Shown here piece after piece: positions 11,402 to 22,800 of a stretch of DNA of 64,000 bases. The translations under genes and the position numbers were made by a program. Source of the stretch: Poa pratensis (lineage: Eukaryota > Streptophyta > Magnoliopsida > Poales > Poaceae); the NCBI GenBank assembly GCA_947311845.1, contig CAMZMU010000062.1, forward strand, positions 47,585,879 to 47,649,878, in the 5' to 3' direction. The notes below the pieces were generated by a model. That model did no database searches. It was given only the letters and a program-made list of their open reading frames with translations, and was not told the origin of the DNA. Position 1 is the first letter of the stretch; every line of letters begins with the position of its first letter.

Positions 11402-12657
11402 ATGGTCGTCAACATGAGCTTCGGTCGAATCAGTAGATACAAGGAAGAAGCGAAGGCGGAAATGATTCGGTGCAACAGGCGCCAGATAAGATGTCCGTGT
11501 CGAAAATGCAAACTCGTGAGCTGGATCGACCCGGATTCCGGACAATTGGAGGATCACCCGCTCAGGCACGGTTTCATGCTAGGCTTCAACCAGGCGCCGA
11601 AAGCAGCAAATGGTGCGCATGAAGACGAGGGCGGGCGGGAAGACGAAGAGTCTCCCGGACATGGTTATCATGAGGAAGGAGATGTCGGCGGACAAGATGA
11701 TCATGACGAAGGAGATGTCGGCGGACAAGATCATCATGACGAAGGAGATGCCGGCGGACAAGATCATCATGACGAAGGAGATGCCGGCGGACACGATCAT
11801 GATGAAGGAGTAGATGGTGGTGGAGAAGACGCGAGCACCCAGCCGCCAATGTCGGCCTTGCGGGACGCTCATGTTCAAGAACTGCTCCTCAAGGAGACGA
11901 GCAACGCCAGAGCTACAGTCAGAGAGAAAGCCAAGCTGGCGCAAATGGAGATAGATGGGAAGACTCCGTTGTATCCTGGGTGCCGGCCCCAGGATACGCG
12001 CTTGCAAGTAACGCTTAATGCTCTGGAGATGAAGGCGAAGAACAAATGGACCGACGTGAGCTTCACCAAGAACATGCAATTCATGCACGATCGTCTTCCC
12101 GCGGGGAACACATTGCCAATTAGTATCGAGGAGGCCAAGAAAGACATGTGCCCTCTTGACCTGCCACACGTTAAATACCACGCATGCATCAATGATTGCG
12201 CAATTTATCGGGGCGAGTACAAGGACAAAACCACATGTCCGGTGTGCGGCCACGGACGGTACAAGAGTACTGGGAACAAGAAAGTTCCTAGAAAAGTGGT
12301 ATGGTAGTTTCCTATCACTCCCCGTCTGCAGCGGTATTTCGTGGACCCTAAGGAAGCAAAGCTCATGCAATGGCACGCGGAAAGGGAGAAGCCCGAAGAA
12401 GATCCGGAGAAGGGCAGGATCCTGACACACCCTTCAGACGCTAGCCAGTGGGAAACATTGGACAGCGCCTTCGAAAATTTCGGGCGCGACGCAAGGAACG
12501 TCAGGCTGGGTATGAGCACTGATGGACTCAATCTGTTCGGCAACCAGAGTAGCACGCATAGCACCTGGCCCGTGTTTGTATGGCCTTACAACCTTCCCCC
12601 GTGGTTGTGCATGAAGCAAAGGTACATACACATGAGTATTCTCATTCAGGGGACGAA
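11402..12657 (+). pseudogene. CACTA-A transposase, part 1 (Transpos_assoc + start of Transposase_21)
   Basis: It starts at ATG 11402. The N-terminus carries the Transpos_assoc zinc-binding pattern CPCRKC...HPLRHGFMLGF. Next comes an acidic spacer made of 33-bp repeats coding DEGDVGGQDHH-type units (about 11680-11810). Transposase_21 follows: MLPEGN-like RLPAGNTLPISIEEAKKDM, the zinc pattern HACINDC...CPVCGHGRYK, FPITPRLQRYF, HPSDASQWE and STDGLNLFGNQSSTHSTWPV, a block with a candidate catalytic Asp. The frame has one nonsense codon, TAG 12305-12307, where relatives have Tyr (WYFPITPR). At 12657 the frame is cut by CACTA-B and resumes at 44059. The protein is the DDE-type transposase that cuts CACTA ends; this copy cannot make it intact. 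Confidence 0.9.
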
Positions 12658-12811
12658 CACTACAAAAAATCCGGCGATCAGGGACGATTCAATAACGTGG
12701 TGATCGCGCTTCAAAACGTCGGGATGTGCAGTCCTCGACGTTTCACACGACGTTATGGATACGTCAGGGATCGAGTGTCATAAGCGATTCTACGACGGTT
12801 CGATGCACCGC

Positions 12812-15800
12812 TGTAACATCCCAAGTTTTTTTCAAAAGTTGAAAAATCAGAAAAATTTAAAACTTTTGAAAACTATTATGTATTTTGCTTTGAAAAGAAA
12901 ATTCATGCATGCATTCATCATCATATAGCTTTGTTTGCATTTTGATATTTCAAAAGTGGGAATAATAATTCCACTTGAAAACATATTTAAGAAAATATAT
13001 TAAAAGGACTATCTATGTCCAATATATTATTTTGAAGTATTGTTGTATACTCCTTTGTGTTAAATTTTGGTTGTGAATTGTTTGTAGGTTTTGGGAAATA
13101 TTCTATTACTTACCTATTCTTTATTTTCAAGTTTTATAGTTTTGTTTTTGAAAGAAAATATTTATTTGGATTTTAAAAGAGTTTTGAATCCATTTTGATT
13201 TATCAAACTCTTTATAGACAAAATGATTTGGTGCAAAATTATCTTATTGAGTGATATGGGATCTTATTACCCATATTTGGTTATGGATTTTAAATCTAAG
13301 TTCAAAAGAATTTTTATAAATCCTATTTATAAAAATTAACATAAAGATCTAATTAAACCTTTATGCAATATTTGAATTTCAAATTTTGAAAAGTTTGGAA
13401 AATAATTTAGGTTCAAATGCTTACCACCGTGGTTTGAGTTTGAATTTATTTTTAGCCACCAAAACTTTGTTTTAAAACCTATTTCTAAACTTGACATTAA
13501 GTGCCAATATATGCCTTTAAAACATTTCTACAAATTTAATTTGAGAAAGTTTTGGAAAAGTATTTTAGAAGGTGTTAAAATAAAGACCTTATTTTTACAA
13601 AGCTTTCAAAACTGGTTTGAATCAATTCTGAGTTTAAAATCAAAAGTTATAAATAAAACTGTGAAAAAAAAATAGAAAAGAAAAACGTTTAAAAAAAATG
13701 AAGTTCGTCCGAACTGGGCCTAATCTCAGCCCAGCTCGCCCGCTCGCCGCACAGCCCGAGCAGGCCGGCCCAACAAGACCAAGCGAACCTGTCTCGGTTC
13801 GAACCCGATGAAAATTTGGAATTTTTTTCAGAATTCCAAATCCTCTCCACTTAAACTCCTTTTTCTTGATAAATATAACTCCAAATCCGGATCCGTTTGA
13901 TCCTACGCGTTCATAACTTCGAGCCCAAGCTATTCCACCGACCCTTGGCCTATATAAACCATGTAGCCGCCGGCATCTCTTTCCCCCTTTTCGTTCCACC
14001 GAAACCCTAACCAGCGAAATCGTATTTCGTTTATTTACCCACCAAAACGATCTCGAATCGCACCGAAGCCTGAAGCAATATTGTCGATCTGTTCAATATC
14101 TTTCCATCCCGAGAGGCCTCAACTCTTTTCATCAACCGTGGAGGAAGAATTTTGAATCGCCATCCTTCAGATCTGAAGTCGTATTTCTTAGATCTCTTCG
14201 CACTCGGTTCTTCAAATCGAAATTCCTTTGGTGAGAAGTTAAATCTAACCCTTACCTACAACTTTGCTATTGCACTCTTTTGATTTTGACGTATGGAATT
14301 CTCTGTACAATACAAATTGCTTTTGACGAATTTCGGAGGAGAAAACAATCTCAAAACTTCGGGCCGTAGTTACGAAAGTTGTTCCCCTGATCAAGACCTT
14401 TCTTTTGCCCCAAGCCTCACCTCTTTTGGTCAAGCGAGCTAGGAGATTTTCGAGTTTGAAGTTTCGGATCAGAAAGGTAATTTGCGATTTGTGCCCAATC
14501 TATTCATCCACTTATGATATATTTGTGATAGTTAGAAAGAGCACGCAATTCTCTACAACTTTCATTAAGCATGTTTTTCCATCCGAGCAACTTTACTTTT
14601 GGTCAAAATTCGTAGTCAACCGTAAAGTCAGCACCCAGTCAGCGCTTCGTCATCGCCACGTCAGCGGTCAGAGTCAACAGTCAACCGAAGACCGGCAGTT
14701 TTGCAGAAAAACCCTATAACTTAGATCTATCACTACTTTTTATTGGTTTGGCCAAATTTTACAAATAAAATATTTTTGTAAAGCTTATGACACGTAGAAA
14801 CTTTTGGCATAGTTAATATTATGTTTTGCCGAATTAATTTTGTTTATTTTCAAAAGTGGCTTTATTAGTATTTTGAACATAACTTGTTTTTAAAAATTGA
14901 TTTTGGAATAATTCCAATTGGTATATTTTTGTTTAGTTAATATTTGGCCGTAGGATTACTCTATTATTTTTGTAAAAGTATTTTTATTTGTTTTTTGTAA
15001 TTAATATGAATTAAATGCTTTTAGGTGGTATTTTAATAATTAAAATTAATTAAAATTAATTTTCTTCATATTTTCGACTAATAAAATGACTTAGTCATAT
15101 TTTGATCACTTTAGTTACAAAAGTACTTAGAAATAATATGCCTCTCCAAACAAAGTAATTTTCTTCTTTAGAAAATATTTAACAAAATTTTGACAACACT
15201 TTTCCTTAGAAATTTCCTTAGAAATTTTCAACGTCTTATTAATACTAGACCTTGTCCTTAGAAAATTTTAGCATCTTGAAAATTTAGTTGTTTACTTAGA
15301 AAATATTCTAAGTACTTGCTCTGACAAATGTTAGTCCTTAGAAATTTTACCAACTATTGTTCTAAAGTATTTTCCTTAGAAAATTTAGCAACTATGTTTT
15401 GTTTACTTTTCCTTAGAAATTATTTGGACTTATTGTTTGACCTTTGGTCCTTAGTCATATTTGGACCATCTTACTTGCCTTGCATTGACTTAGAATAATT
15501 TCATGGCATGGCATGCATCTCTAGTCCTTAGAAATATTTTGCATTTCTTACATGACTTTCCTCCTTAGAATTTTGGAGGTGATGCTTGTTAGCCCTTTTA
15601 ACCCTCCTAGTCAAAACCACTAAGTTAGAAATTAGTGGAAAAAGTTTGCATTGTTATCCTTGGAGAATTCAACATGAAGTTAGAAGACCAATAAAGGACT
15701 TAGCCAAGAAAGCAAGACTCCAGAAGCATCTCCAAGAAGTCAAGGTACTTAGAAGAAAATCAAGGGGAAGTTCACGAAGACCAACCACCTACATTTTTCT

Positions 15801-17662
15801 AAGTCTTTCTTTCCCTTCTCTCTTTCTTCCTTCTTCTCTCTTCATGGTGACTAGGTTATATTCAAGACCAACCTGGATGCTGCCAACATCATCAAGTCTG
15901 CAGAACCATCAAGTCTACAAAAGTCAATGAAGTCAACACACCAAGGAGAAAGCTACAAGGAAGCCTGGAGAAGATTCTTGGAAAACCAACTACTTCTTTC
16001 TTTCTATCTTCTCTTTCTTTCTATTTTGTCTCACCTTGGACATAGACCAAGTCCTTGGTGTTTAAGACTAAGTTCATAGAGTGCTAATTGAAGACCATTG
16101 AAGATCAATGAAACTACAAAGGAGTTGAAGATGTTTTGAAGATCAAACATGTGAAGACTTGAAGTAGCCTTACAACTTTTCAAGTTGTCGTTTTATCAAG
16201 TTTACTTTAGGCTCAACCTGGACCTTACCTTAGCTAAATGGGATATTGTTATTTATGTCTTTCCCTTATTTTTGTTTGCATGTCTTTCATACCATAATTA
16301 TTGTGTCATCCTGCATCTCATGCATATCATATTTTTCTAAGTGTTGCATTTATGATTGTGTGTTTATTTGTGATTTATTTGACTTGTTAGAAATTCCGGA
16401 GAGAGACGAAAGTGGTTGCAAATGCTACTACTACACTCCTGGTTGCCAAGGCAAGTGGCACACCCCATAAATTTCCTAAGTATTTTTTTCTATGCATGAC
16501 TTAGTGTATTTCTTTATATGCATGTGTAGGATAGTATTGCTATGCTGAAACAACTATCTCCTTTGCACTAGTTGTGTCTAGAATCCTATTGATAACTTAG
16601 TAGAATTATTGATGCTATGCAAATTTGTTTTATTCAAAGCTTAAATTCTACTAAGTTAATTTATCACCTGGGTGGATTTGGGATTGCATGGCTGCCAGAG
16701 TTGAGTGTTTATTCACTTGTGGATTGCCACCCAGGATTAAAGGGACCAATGTTTCTCTAAGTGAAGATGCTTACCGTGCAGCCATTAGTCATATGGGCTC
16801 TGGCTAGATGGATTAAGTTGCGTGGACTCGTCCCGACTTGACAGGTGGTGGTAGAATGGTTAGAATGGGAGCGCGTCAAGTCGGTATGGGATGAGAAAAT
16901 GCTTCTGAAAAGTCTCGTCTCAACTCTCTCCTTTTCCTTAGCACAATTTGAGTGCTTGATGATAGTTTGGGTTTGTTGGGTCTAATGGTGAAAGTGCACA
17001 ACCTCTGCAGAGTTAAAACTAAGTACTTAGCCATGTCCCCGGTTACGGACAATTCAAGCAGCTGATCAAGGATTCAACGGAGGCTCCCAACATCTCAATT
17101 TCTTAAGTAAAATTTTGATGGGTGAACAAGGGTAGACGAGACTATGGACTCGTGCCATATTGTCTCAAACATTTGGAGAAAATGTTTTACAAAGTGTTAG
17201 GCAAAATTGGCTTTTATGCAAAATAGCCTTGAACTCCACCAGCCAAATATGCATATAGGTTATTAGAGTTATTCCATTAAGTGTCCACATAGTGTCACTT
17301 GCCAGATCCATTTTTAATGGTATCTGACCCACTCTGTTGCAAAATTTTATTTGTTGCAGATTGTTCAGTTGACGAGTGAGTTTACGTTAAGGGTTTTCGA
17401 GTCTGCAACCAACATGTTTTCGCCTGTGGCACATGCTAAGGATGAGGACTCCATGAAGATTATATTCCGCTGCTTTACTCTTTCAAGCTAGCTGTATGCT
17501 ATGCAAGTTGTAATGAATATTTTACCAAGTCTGGATTCATTCGATGTAATAATGATACTTTGTTGTGATACTACATCTTAAACTGTGTGTGCAAATGAAA
17601 CGATCCAGGGGTTTGCACTATACACAGGTACCTTGCCATATTTTAAGTGCAGGTACGCTACA
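12812..17662 (+). repeat. RLG-2 5' LTR
   Basis: 4851 bp. The AT-rich first kilobase is followed by a GC-richer block and the TATA box at 13951. The region 15190-15580 holds at least seven copies of CCTTAGAAA. Short ORFs inside it are not conserved protein families I recognise. Confidence 0.92.
13951..13958 (+). promoter_or_regulatory. Candidate TATA box of RLG-2
   Basis: TATATAAA in the context GGCCTATATAAACC, about 1.14 kb into the LTR, just after a GC-rich stretch. The same box is at 20965-20972 in the other LTR. It predicts a transcript leader of more than 3.6 kb before the first ORF. Confidence 0.55.
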
Positions 17663-17823
17663 GATGGTATCAGAGCACTGTGTTGCCTGTAGGTTCGAAA
17701 CCCTTGGTTAGAAATAAGAAAGCCCATAGGACAAAATTTTATTTGTTCTTTGCCTAAAACTTTGGATATCATTCTTGTAACTTCTTAACTATTCGTGTTC
17801 TAAATGCCTTCTCTTATTTATAG

Positions 17824-18231
17824 ATGTCCCGCCTCCTGGAATCACTCAAGAAAGGTCCAGCAATGACCATGACCTTGGAATGTGAGACTGAGTTTCCAAA
17901 AGCTTTGAAGGACCTCATGTTGAGCATGGGACTTGAAGGAGCAGCAGTCTACAAAGGTTTTCCTTTCATGGGTGAAGGTCAAGAGTACTGGTGGGTACAA
18001 CTCCATCTATACAAGAACAAAGACGATGACCACAAGACCAAAGGTTTCTACATGTTCACAAACCCAATAATTCGAACATCATTCTTTGATTCAGCAAGAA
18101 GTGCAGCATGGGAGGCCATCGAGCACCTTGGAGGAAGACTTCAATTTAGACTTCGCAACACTCAGAAATACCTTGATGAACTCAAGGAAATAGAGGAAGA
18201 ACTCGATACACTCAAGAAGGAGATAGAATAG
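17824..18231 (+). CDS. RLG-2 ORF1, 135-residue protein of unknown function
   Basis: An intact ORF begins at ATG 17824, 161 bp after the LTR and downstream of the primer-binding site, where gag would start. The protein is mildly acidic at its C-terminus. A central region (about residues 45-100) contains YWWVQLHLY and a segment AAWEAIEHLGGRLQFRL, and the last 25 residues (LDELKEIEEELDTLKKEIE) form a strong coiled-coil heptad run. I do not recognise a capsid, protease or nucleic-acid-binding signature. Position and the following zinc-knuckle ORF suggest it takes the place of the N-terminal Gag; that is inference. Confidence 0.65.
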   Translation: MSRLLESLKKGPAMTMTLECETEFPKALKDLMLSMGLEGAAVYKGFPFMGEGQEYWWVQLHLYKNKDDDHKTKGFYMFTNPIIRTSFFDSARSAAWEAIEHLGGRLQFRLRNTQKYLDELKEIEEELDTLKKEIE

Positions 18232-18478
18232 ACCCCCTTATGTATTAGATTAAAGAAACCATGTTGATGTATTGACCTATCAAATTGTGGTATGGCAGTA
18301 CTATCAAATTTTTTCCCCATACCCTAGGTGTACTCCGATCAAAAAACGACTAGTTTGGTTACCTCAAAAGTTTGTGCGTTATTATGATGTGTGGTTGTTT
18401 GTGTCAAATTGCTTGTATGGGTAGGAATATTTCTCTTAGATCTTTCTATCTTTACTCATCTATGCTAAACCCGAACAG

Positions 18479-19738
18479 ATGCCTCGCCAAAGCACCAACG
18501 ATGATGAGATGAAAAATGCAATTCAACTGTTAGAAGCTCAGAATCACGTGATGCAATTCATGGCCCAGAATCAAGGCAACAACCACAACAAAGAGATACC
18601 CCAGGGAATGCAACAACTGTTGAACAAACAAACCCACATTGTGCAGATGATGTGTCACAACATGGCCAACCATAAGGTCAACTCACCACAGATTGACATT
18701 TGTAACAAGAAGTTCAAAGGAAGTACTTTGACAAAACCTCACGCCTGCAAAACGTGTGGAGAAATAGGACACACATCCAAGGAATGTCATGATGAATGGC
18801 CCCATGGTGTCTCAATCTATCTAATCAACGGATGCCCTTTAACCATGGTTACTTGCTTTTTGTGTGAGGCAACAAATCATATCCCATCACAATGTCAACT
18901 CTATTCCATAGTGCAGCAAGTTAGGCAGCAAATACAAGAGGGGATGCAACATGCTATCAGGAAGACCTTGGAAGCAGAAGAATCAGAGAAGAAACTCCAG
19001 AACAACCCCCTCAAGAGAGACATTAGTCAAGTGATGTGCTTCAAATGCAAGAACACAGGGCACTATGCCAATAACTTCCCCGAGAAGATGAATGACGCCA
19101 GACTCAGAACTCACCCCCACACTTCGAAGTTCACCACTAAATGTTGTTACTCATGTGAAGAGGAAGGTCATTTCTCTCGAGATTGTCCCATCAAGCGAAC
19201 CAGATCGTCAGCCTTTGTGATAGAATATGATAAACAAGAGATAGAGGACCTTTTAGCACTACAAAGACCTAAAAAGAACAGAAAGCGGAGTTACAATAAA
19301 CATCTTTCTGAGACTTCATTCAAGAGGCACTCTACTCCTGATGTAAACCATGGTCACAAACATGGGAATCACCATGGTGGAGGAAGTCACCTCAAGCATC
19401 TTGATCACAATGGTGGATTCAAAGGAAGCAATGGAGACCACAAGGGAAATGGACATGCTGGCCATAACCATAATAATGGACAGCACCGCCCAAATTCCGA
19501 ACTCAAGAGAGATATCAGCCAAGTGCTTTGCTACAAGTGCAGTAACAAGGGCCATTATGCCAATGAGTGCCCAGAAAATAAAAAGACAGAGGAAACAGCC
19601 AAGCCAAATCCTTTCGATAAAGGTTACATGAACCATATCCATATGGAAGGAAACTATAATGAGCCCAGTATGGTGAGAGGTACGTTCTCAATCAAGTATC
19701 CACTCCAAAGTTTTCACTGCCAACAAAAACTCTTTTAA
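18479..19738 (+). CDS. RLG-2 ORF2, 419-residue multi-zinc-knuckle (nucleocapsid-like) protein
   Basis: An intact ORF 247 bp after ORF1. CX2CX4HX4C knuckles start at residues 90, 126, 223 and 351; a fifth at 187 has Phe200 in place of the last Cys. The block LKRDISQV(M/L)C(F/Y)KC appears twice (about 178-190 and 342-354), so part of the knuckle region was duplicated within the protein. Between residues 290 and 337 lies a His/Gly/Asn-rich tract. CCHC knuckles are the RNA-binding part of Gag; five in one protein without a recognisable capsid or any pol is unusual. It presumably packages the element RNA, with the remaining enzymes supplied in trans. Confidence 0.8.
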   Translation: MPRQSTNDDEMKNAIQLLEAQNHVMQFMAQNQGNNHNKEIPQGMQQLLNKQTHIVQMMCHNMANHKVNSPQIDICNKKFKGSTLTKPHACKTCGEIGHTSKECHDEWPHGVSIYLINGCPLTMVTCFLCEATNHIPSQCQLYSIVQQVRQQIQEGMQHAIRKTLEAEESEKKLQNNPLKRDISQVMCFKCKNTGHYANNFPEKMNDARLRTHPHTSKFTTKCCYSCEEEGHFSRDCPIKRTRSSAFVIEYDKQEIEDLLALQRPKKNRKRSYNKHLSETSFKRHSTPDVNHGHKHGNHHGGGSHLKHLDHNGGFKGSNGDHKGNGHAGHNHNNGQHRPNSELKRDISQVLCYKCSNKGHYANECPENKKTEETAKPNPFDKGYMNHIHMEGNYNEPSMVRGTFSIKYPLQSFHCQQKLF

Positions 19739-19826
19739 GGGTGGTAGCCACCCTAGTATTCCAGTCACAACCTTTTGCTAGCCTTCTCGAATCTCGGGGA
19801 CGAGATTCCTTTTAAGGGTGGTAGTA

Positions 19827-22800
19827 TGTAACATCCCAAGTTTTTTTCAAAAGTTGAAAAATCAGAAAAATTTAAAACTTTTGAAAACTATTATGTATTT
19901 TGCTTTGAAAAGAAAATTCATGCATGCATTCATCATCATATAGCTTTGTTTGCATTTTGATATTTCAAAAGTGGGAATAATAATTCCACTTGAAAACATA
20001 TTTAAGAAAATATATTAAAAGGACTATCTATGTCCAATATATTATTTTGAAGTATTGTTGTATACTCCTTTGTGTTAAATTTTGGTTGTGAATTGTTTGT
20101 AGGTTTTGGGAAATATTCTATTACTTACCTATTCTTTATTTTCAAGTTTTATAGTTTTGTTTTTGAAAGAAAATATTTATTTGGATTTTAAAAGAGTTTT
20201 GAATCCATATTGATTTATCAAACTCTTTATAGACAAAATGATTTGGTGCAAAATTATCTTATTGAGTGATATGGGATCTTATTACCCATATTTGGTTATG
20301 GATTTTAAATCTAAGTTCAAAAGAATTTTTATAAATCCTATTTATAAAAATTAACATAAAGATCTAATTAAACCTTTATGCAATATTTGAATTTCAAATT
20401 TTGAAAAGTTTGGAAAATAATTTAGGTTCAAATGCTTACCACCGTGGTTTGAGTTTGAATTTATTTTTAGCCACCAAAACTTTGTTTTAAAACCTATTTC
20501 TAAACTTGACATTAAGTGCCAATATATGCCTTTAAAACATTTCTACAAATTTAATTTGAGAAAGTTTTGGAAAAGTATTTGAGAAGGTGTTAAAATAAAG
20601 ACCTTATTTTTACAAAGCTTTCAAAACTGGTTTGAATCAATTCTGAGTTTAAAATCAAAAGTTATAAATAAAACTGTGAAAAAAAATAGAAAAGAAAAAC
20701 GTTTAAAAAAAATGAAGTTCGTCCGAACTGGGCCTAATCTCAGCCCAGCTCGCCCGCTCGCCGCGTAGCCCGAGCAGGCCGGCCCAACAAGACCAAGCGA
20801 ACCTGTCTCGGTTCGAACCCGATGAAAATTTGAGGATTTTTTCCAGAATTCCAAATCCTCTCACTTAAACTCCTTTTTCTTGATAAATATAACTCCAAAT
20901 CCGGATCCGTTTGATCCTACGCGTTCATAACTTCGAGCCCAAGCTATTCCACCGACCTTTGGCCTATATAAACCCTGTAGCCGCCGGCATCTCTTTCCCC
21001 CTTTTCGTTCCACCGAAACCCTAACCAGCGAAATCGTATTTCGTTTATTTACCCACCAAAACGATCTCGAATCGCACCGGAGCCTGAAGCAATATTGTCG
21101 ATCTGTTCAATACCTTTCCATCCCGAGAGGCCTCAACTCTTTTCATCAACCGTGGAGGAAGAATTTTGAATCGCCATCCTTCAGATCTGAAGTCGTATTT
21201 CTTAGATCTCTTCGCACTCGGTTCTTCAAATCGAAATTCCTTTGGTGAGAAGTTAAATCTAACCCTTACCTACAACTTTGCTATTGCACTCTTTTGATTT
21301 TGACGTATGGAATTCTCTGTACAATACAGATTGCTTTTGACGAATTTCGGAGGAGAAAACAATCTCAAAACTTCGGGCCGTAGTTACGAAAGTTGTTCCC
21401 CTGATCAAGACCTTTCTTTTGCCCCAAGCCTCACCTCTTTTGGTCAAGCGAGCTAGGAGATTTTCGAGTTTGAAGTTTCGGATCAGAAAGGTAATTTGCG
21501 ATTTGTGCCCAATCTATTCATCCACTTATGATATATTTGTGATAGTTAGAAAGAGCACGCAATTCTCTACAACTTTCATTAAGCATGTTTTTCCATCCGA
21601 GCAACTTTACTTTTGGTCAAAATTCGTAGTCAACCGTAAAGTCAGCACCCAGTCAGCGCTTCGTCATCGCCACGTCAGCGGTCAGAGTCAACATTCAACC
21701 GAAGACCGGCAGTTTTGCAGAAAAACCCTATAACTTAGATCTATCACTACTTTTTATTGGTTTGGCCAAATTTTACAAATAAAATATTTTTGTAAAGCTT
21801 ATGACACGTAGAAACTTTTGGCATAGTTAATATTATGTTTTGCCGAATTAATTTTGTTTATTTTCAAAAGTGGCTTTATTAGTATTTTGAACATAACTTG
21901 TTTTTAAAAATTGATTTTGGAATAATTCCAATTGGTATATTTTTGTTTAGTTAATATTTGGCCGTAGGATTACTCTATTATTTTTGTAAAAGTATTTTTA
22001 TTTGTTTTTCGTAATTAATATGAATTAAATGCTTTTAGGTGGTATTTTAATAATTAAAATTAATTTTCTTCATATTTTCGACTAATAAAATGACTTAGTC
22101 ATATTTTGATCACTTTAGTTACAAAAGTACTTAGAAATAATATGCCTCTCCAAGCAAAGTAATTTTCTGCTTTAGAAAATATTTAACAAAATTTTGACAA
22201 CACTTTTCCTTAGAAATTTCATTTGAAATTTTCAACGTCTTATTAATACTAGACCTTGTCCTTAGAAAATTTTAGCATCTTGAAAATTTAGTTGTTTCCT
22301 TAGAAAATATTCTAAGTACTTGCTCTGACAAATGTTAGTCCTTAGAAATTTTACCAACTATTGTTCTAAAGTATTTTCCTTAGAAAATTTAGCAACTATG
22401 TTTTGTTTACTTTTCCTTAGAAATTATTTGGACTTATTGTTTGACCTTTGGTCCTTAGTCATATTTGGACCATCTTACTTGCCTTGCATTGACTTAGAAT
22501 AATTTCATGGCATAGCATGCATCTCTAGTCCTTAGAAATATTTTGCATTTCTTACATGACTTTCCTCCTTAGAATTTTGGAGGTGATGCTTGTTAGCCCT
22601 TTTAACCCTCCTAGTCAAAACCACTAAGTTAGAAATTAGTGGAAAAAGTTTGCATTGTTATCCTTGGAGAATTCAACATGAAGTTAGAAGACCAATAAAG
22701 GACTTAGCCAAGAAAGCAAGACTCCAGAAGCATCTCCAAGAAGTCAAGGTACTTAGAAGAAAATCAAGGGGAAGTTCACGAAGACCAACCACCTACATTT

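Noticed and set aside
13640..13999. 119-residue minus-strand ORF in the RLG-2 LTR
   Set aside because: The matching region of the other LTR breaks the frame; it covers the promoter region.
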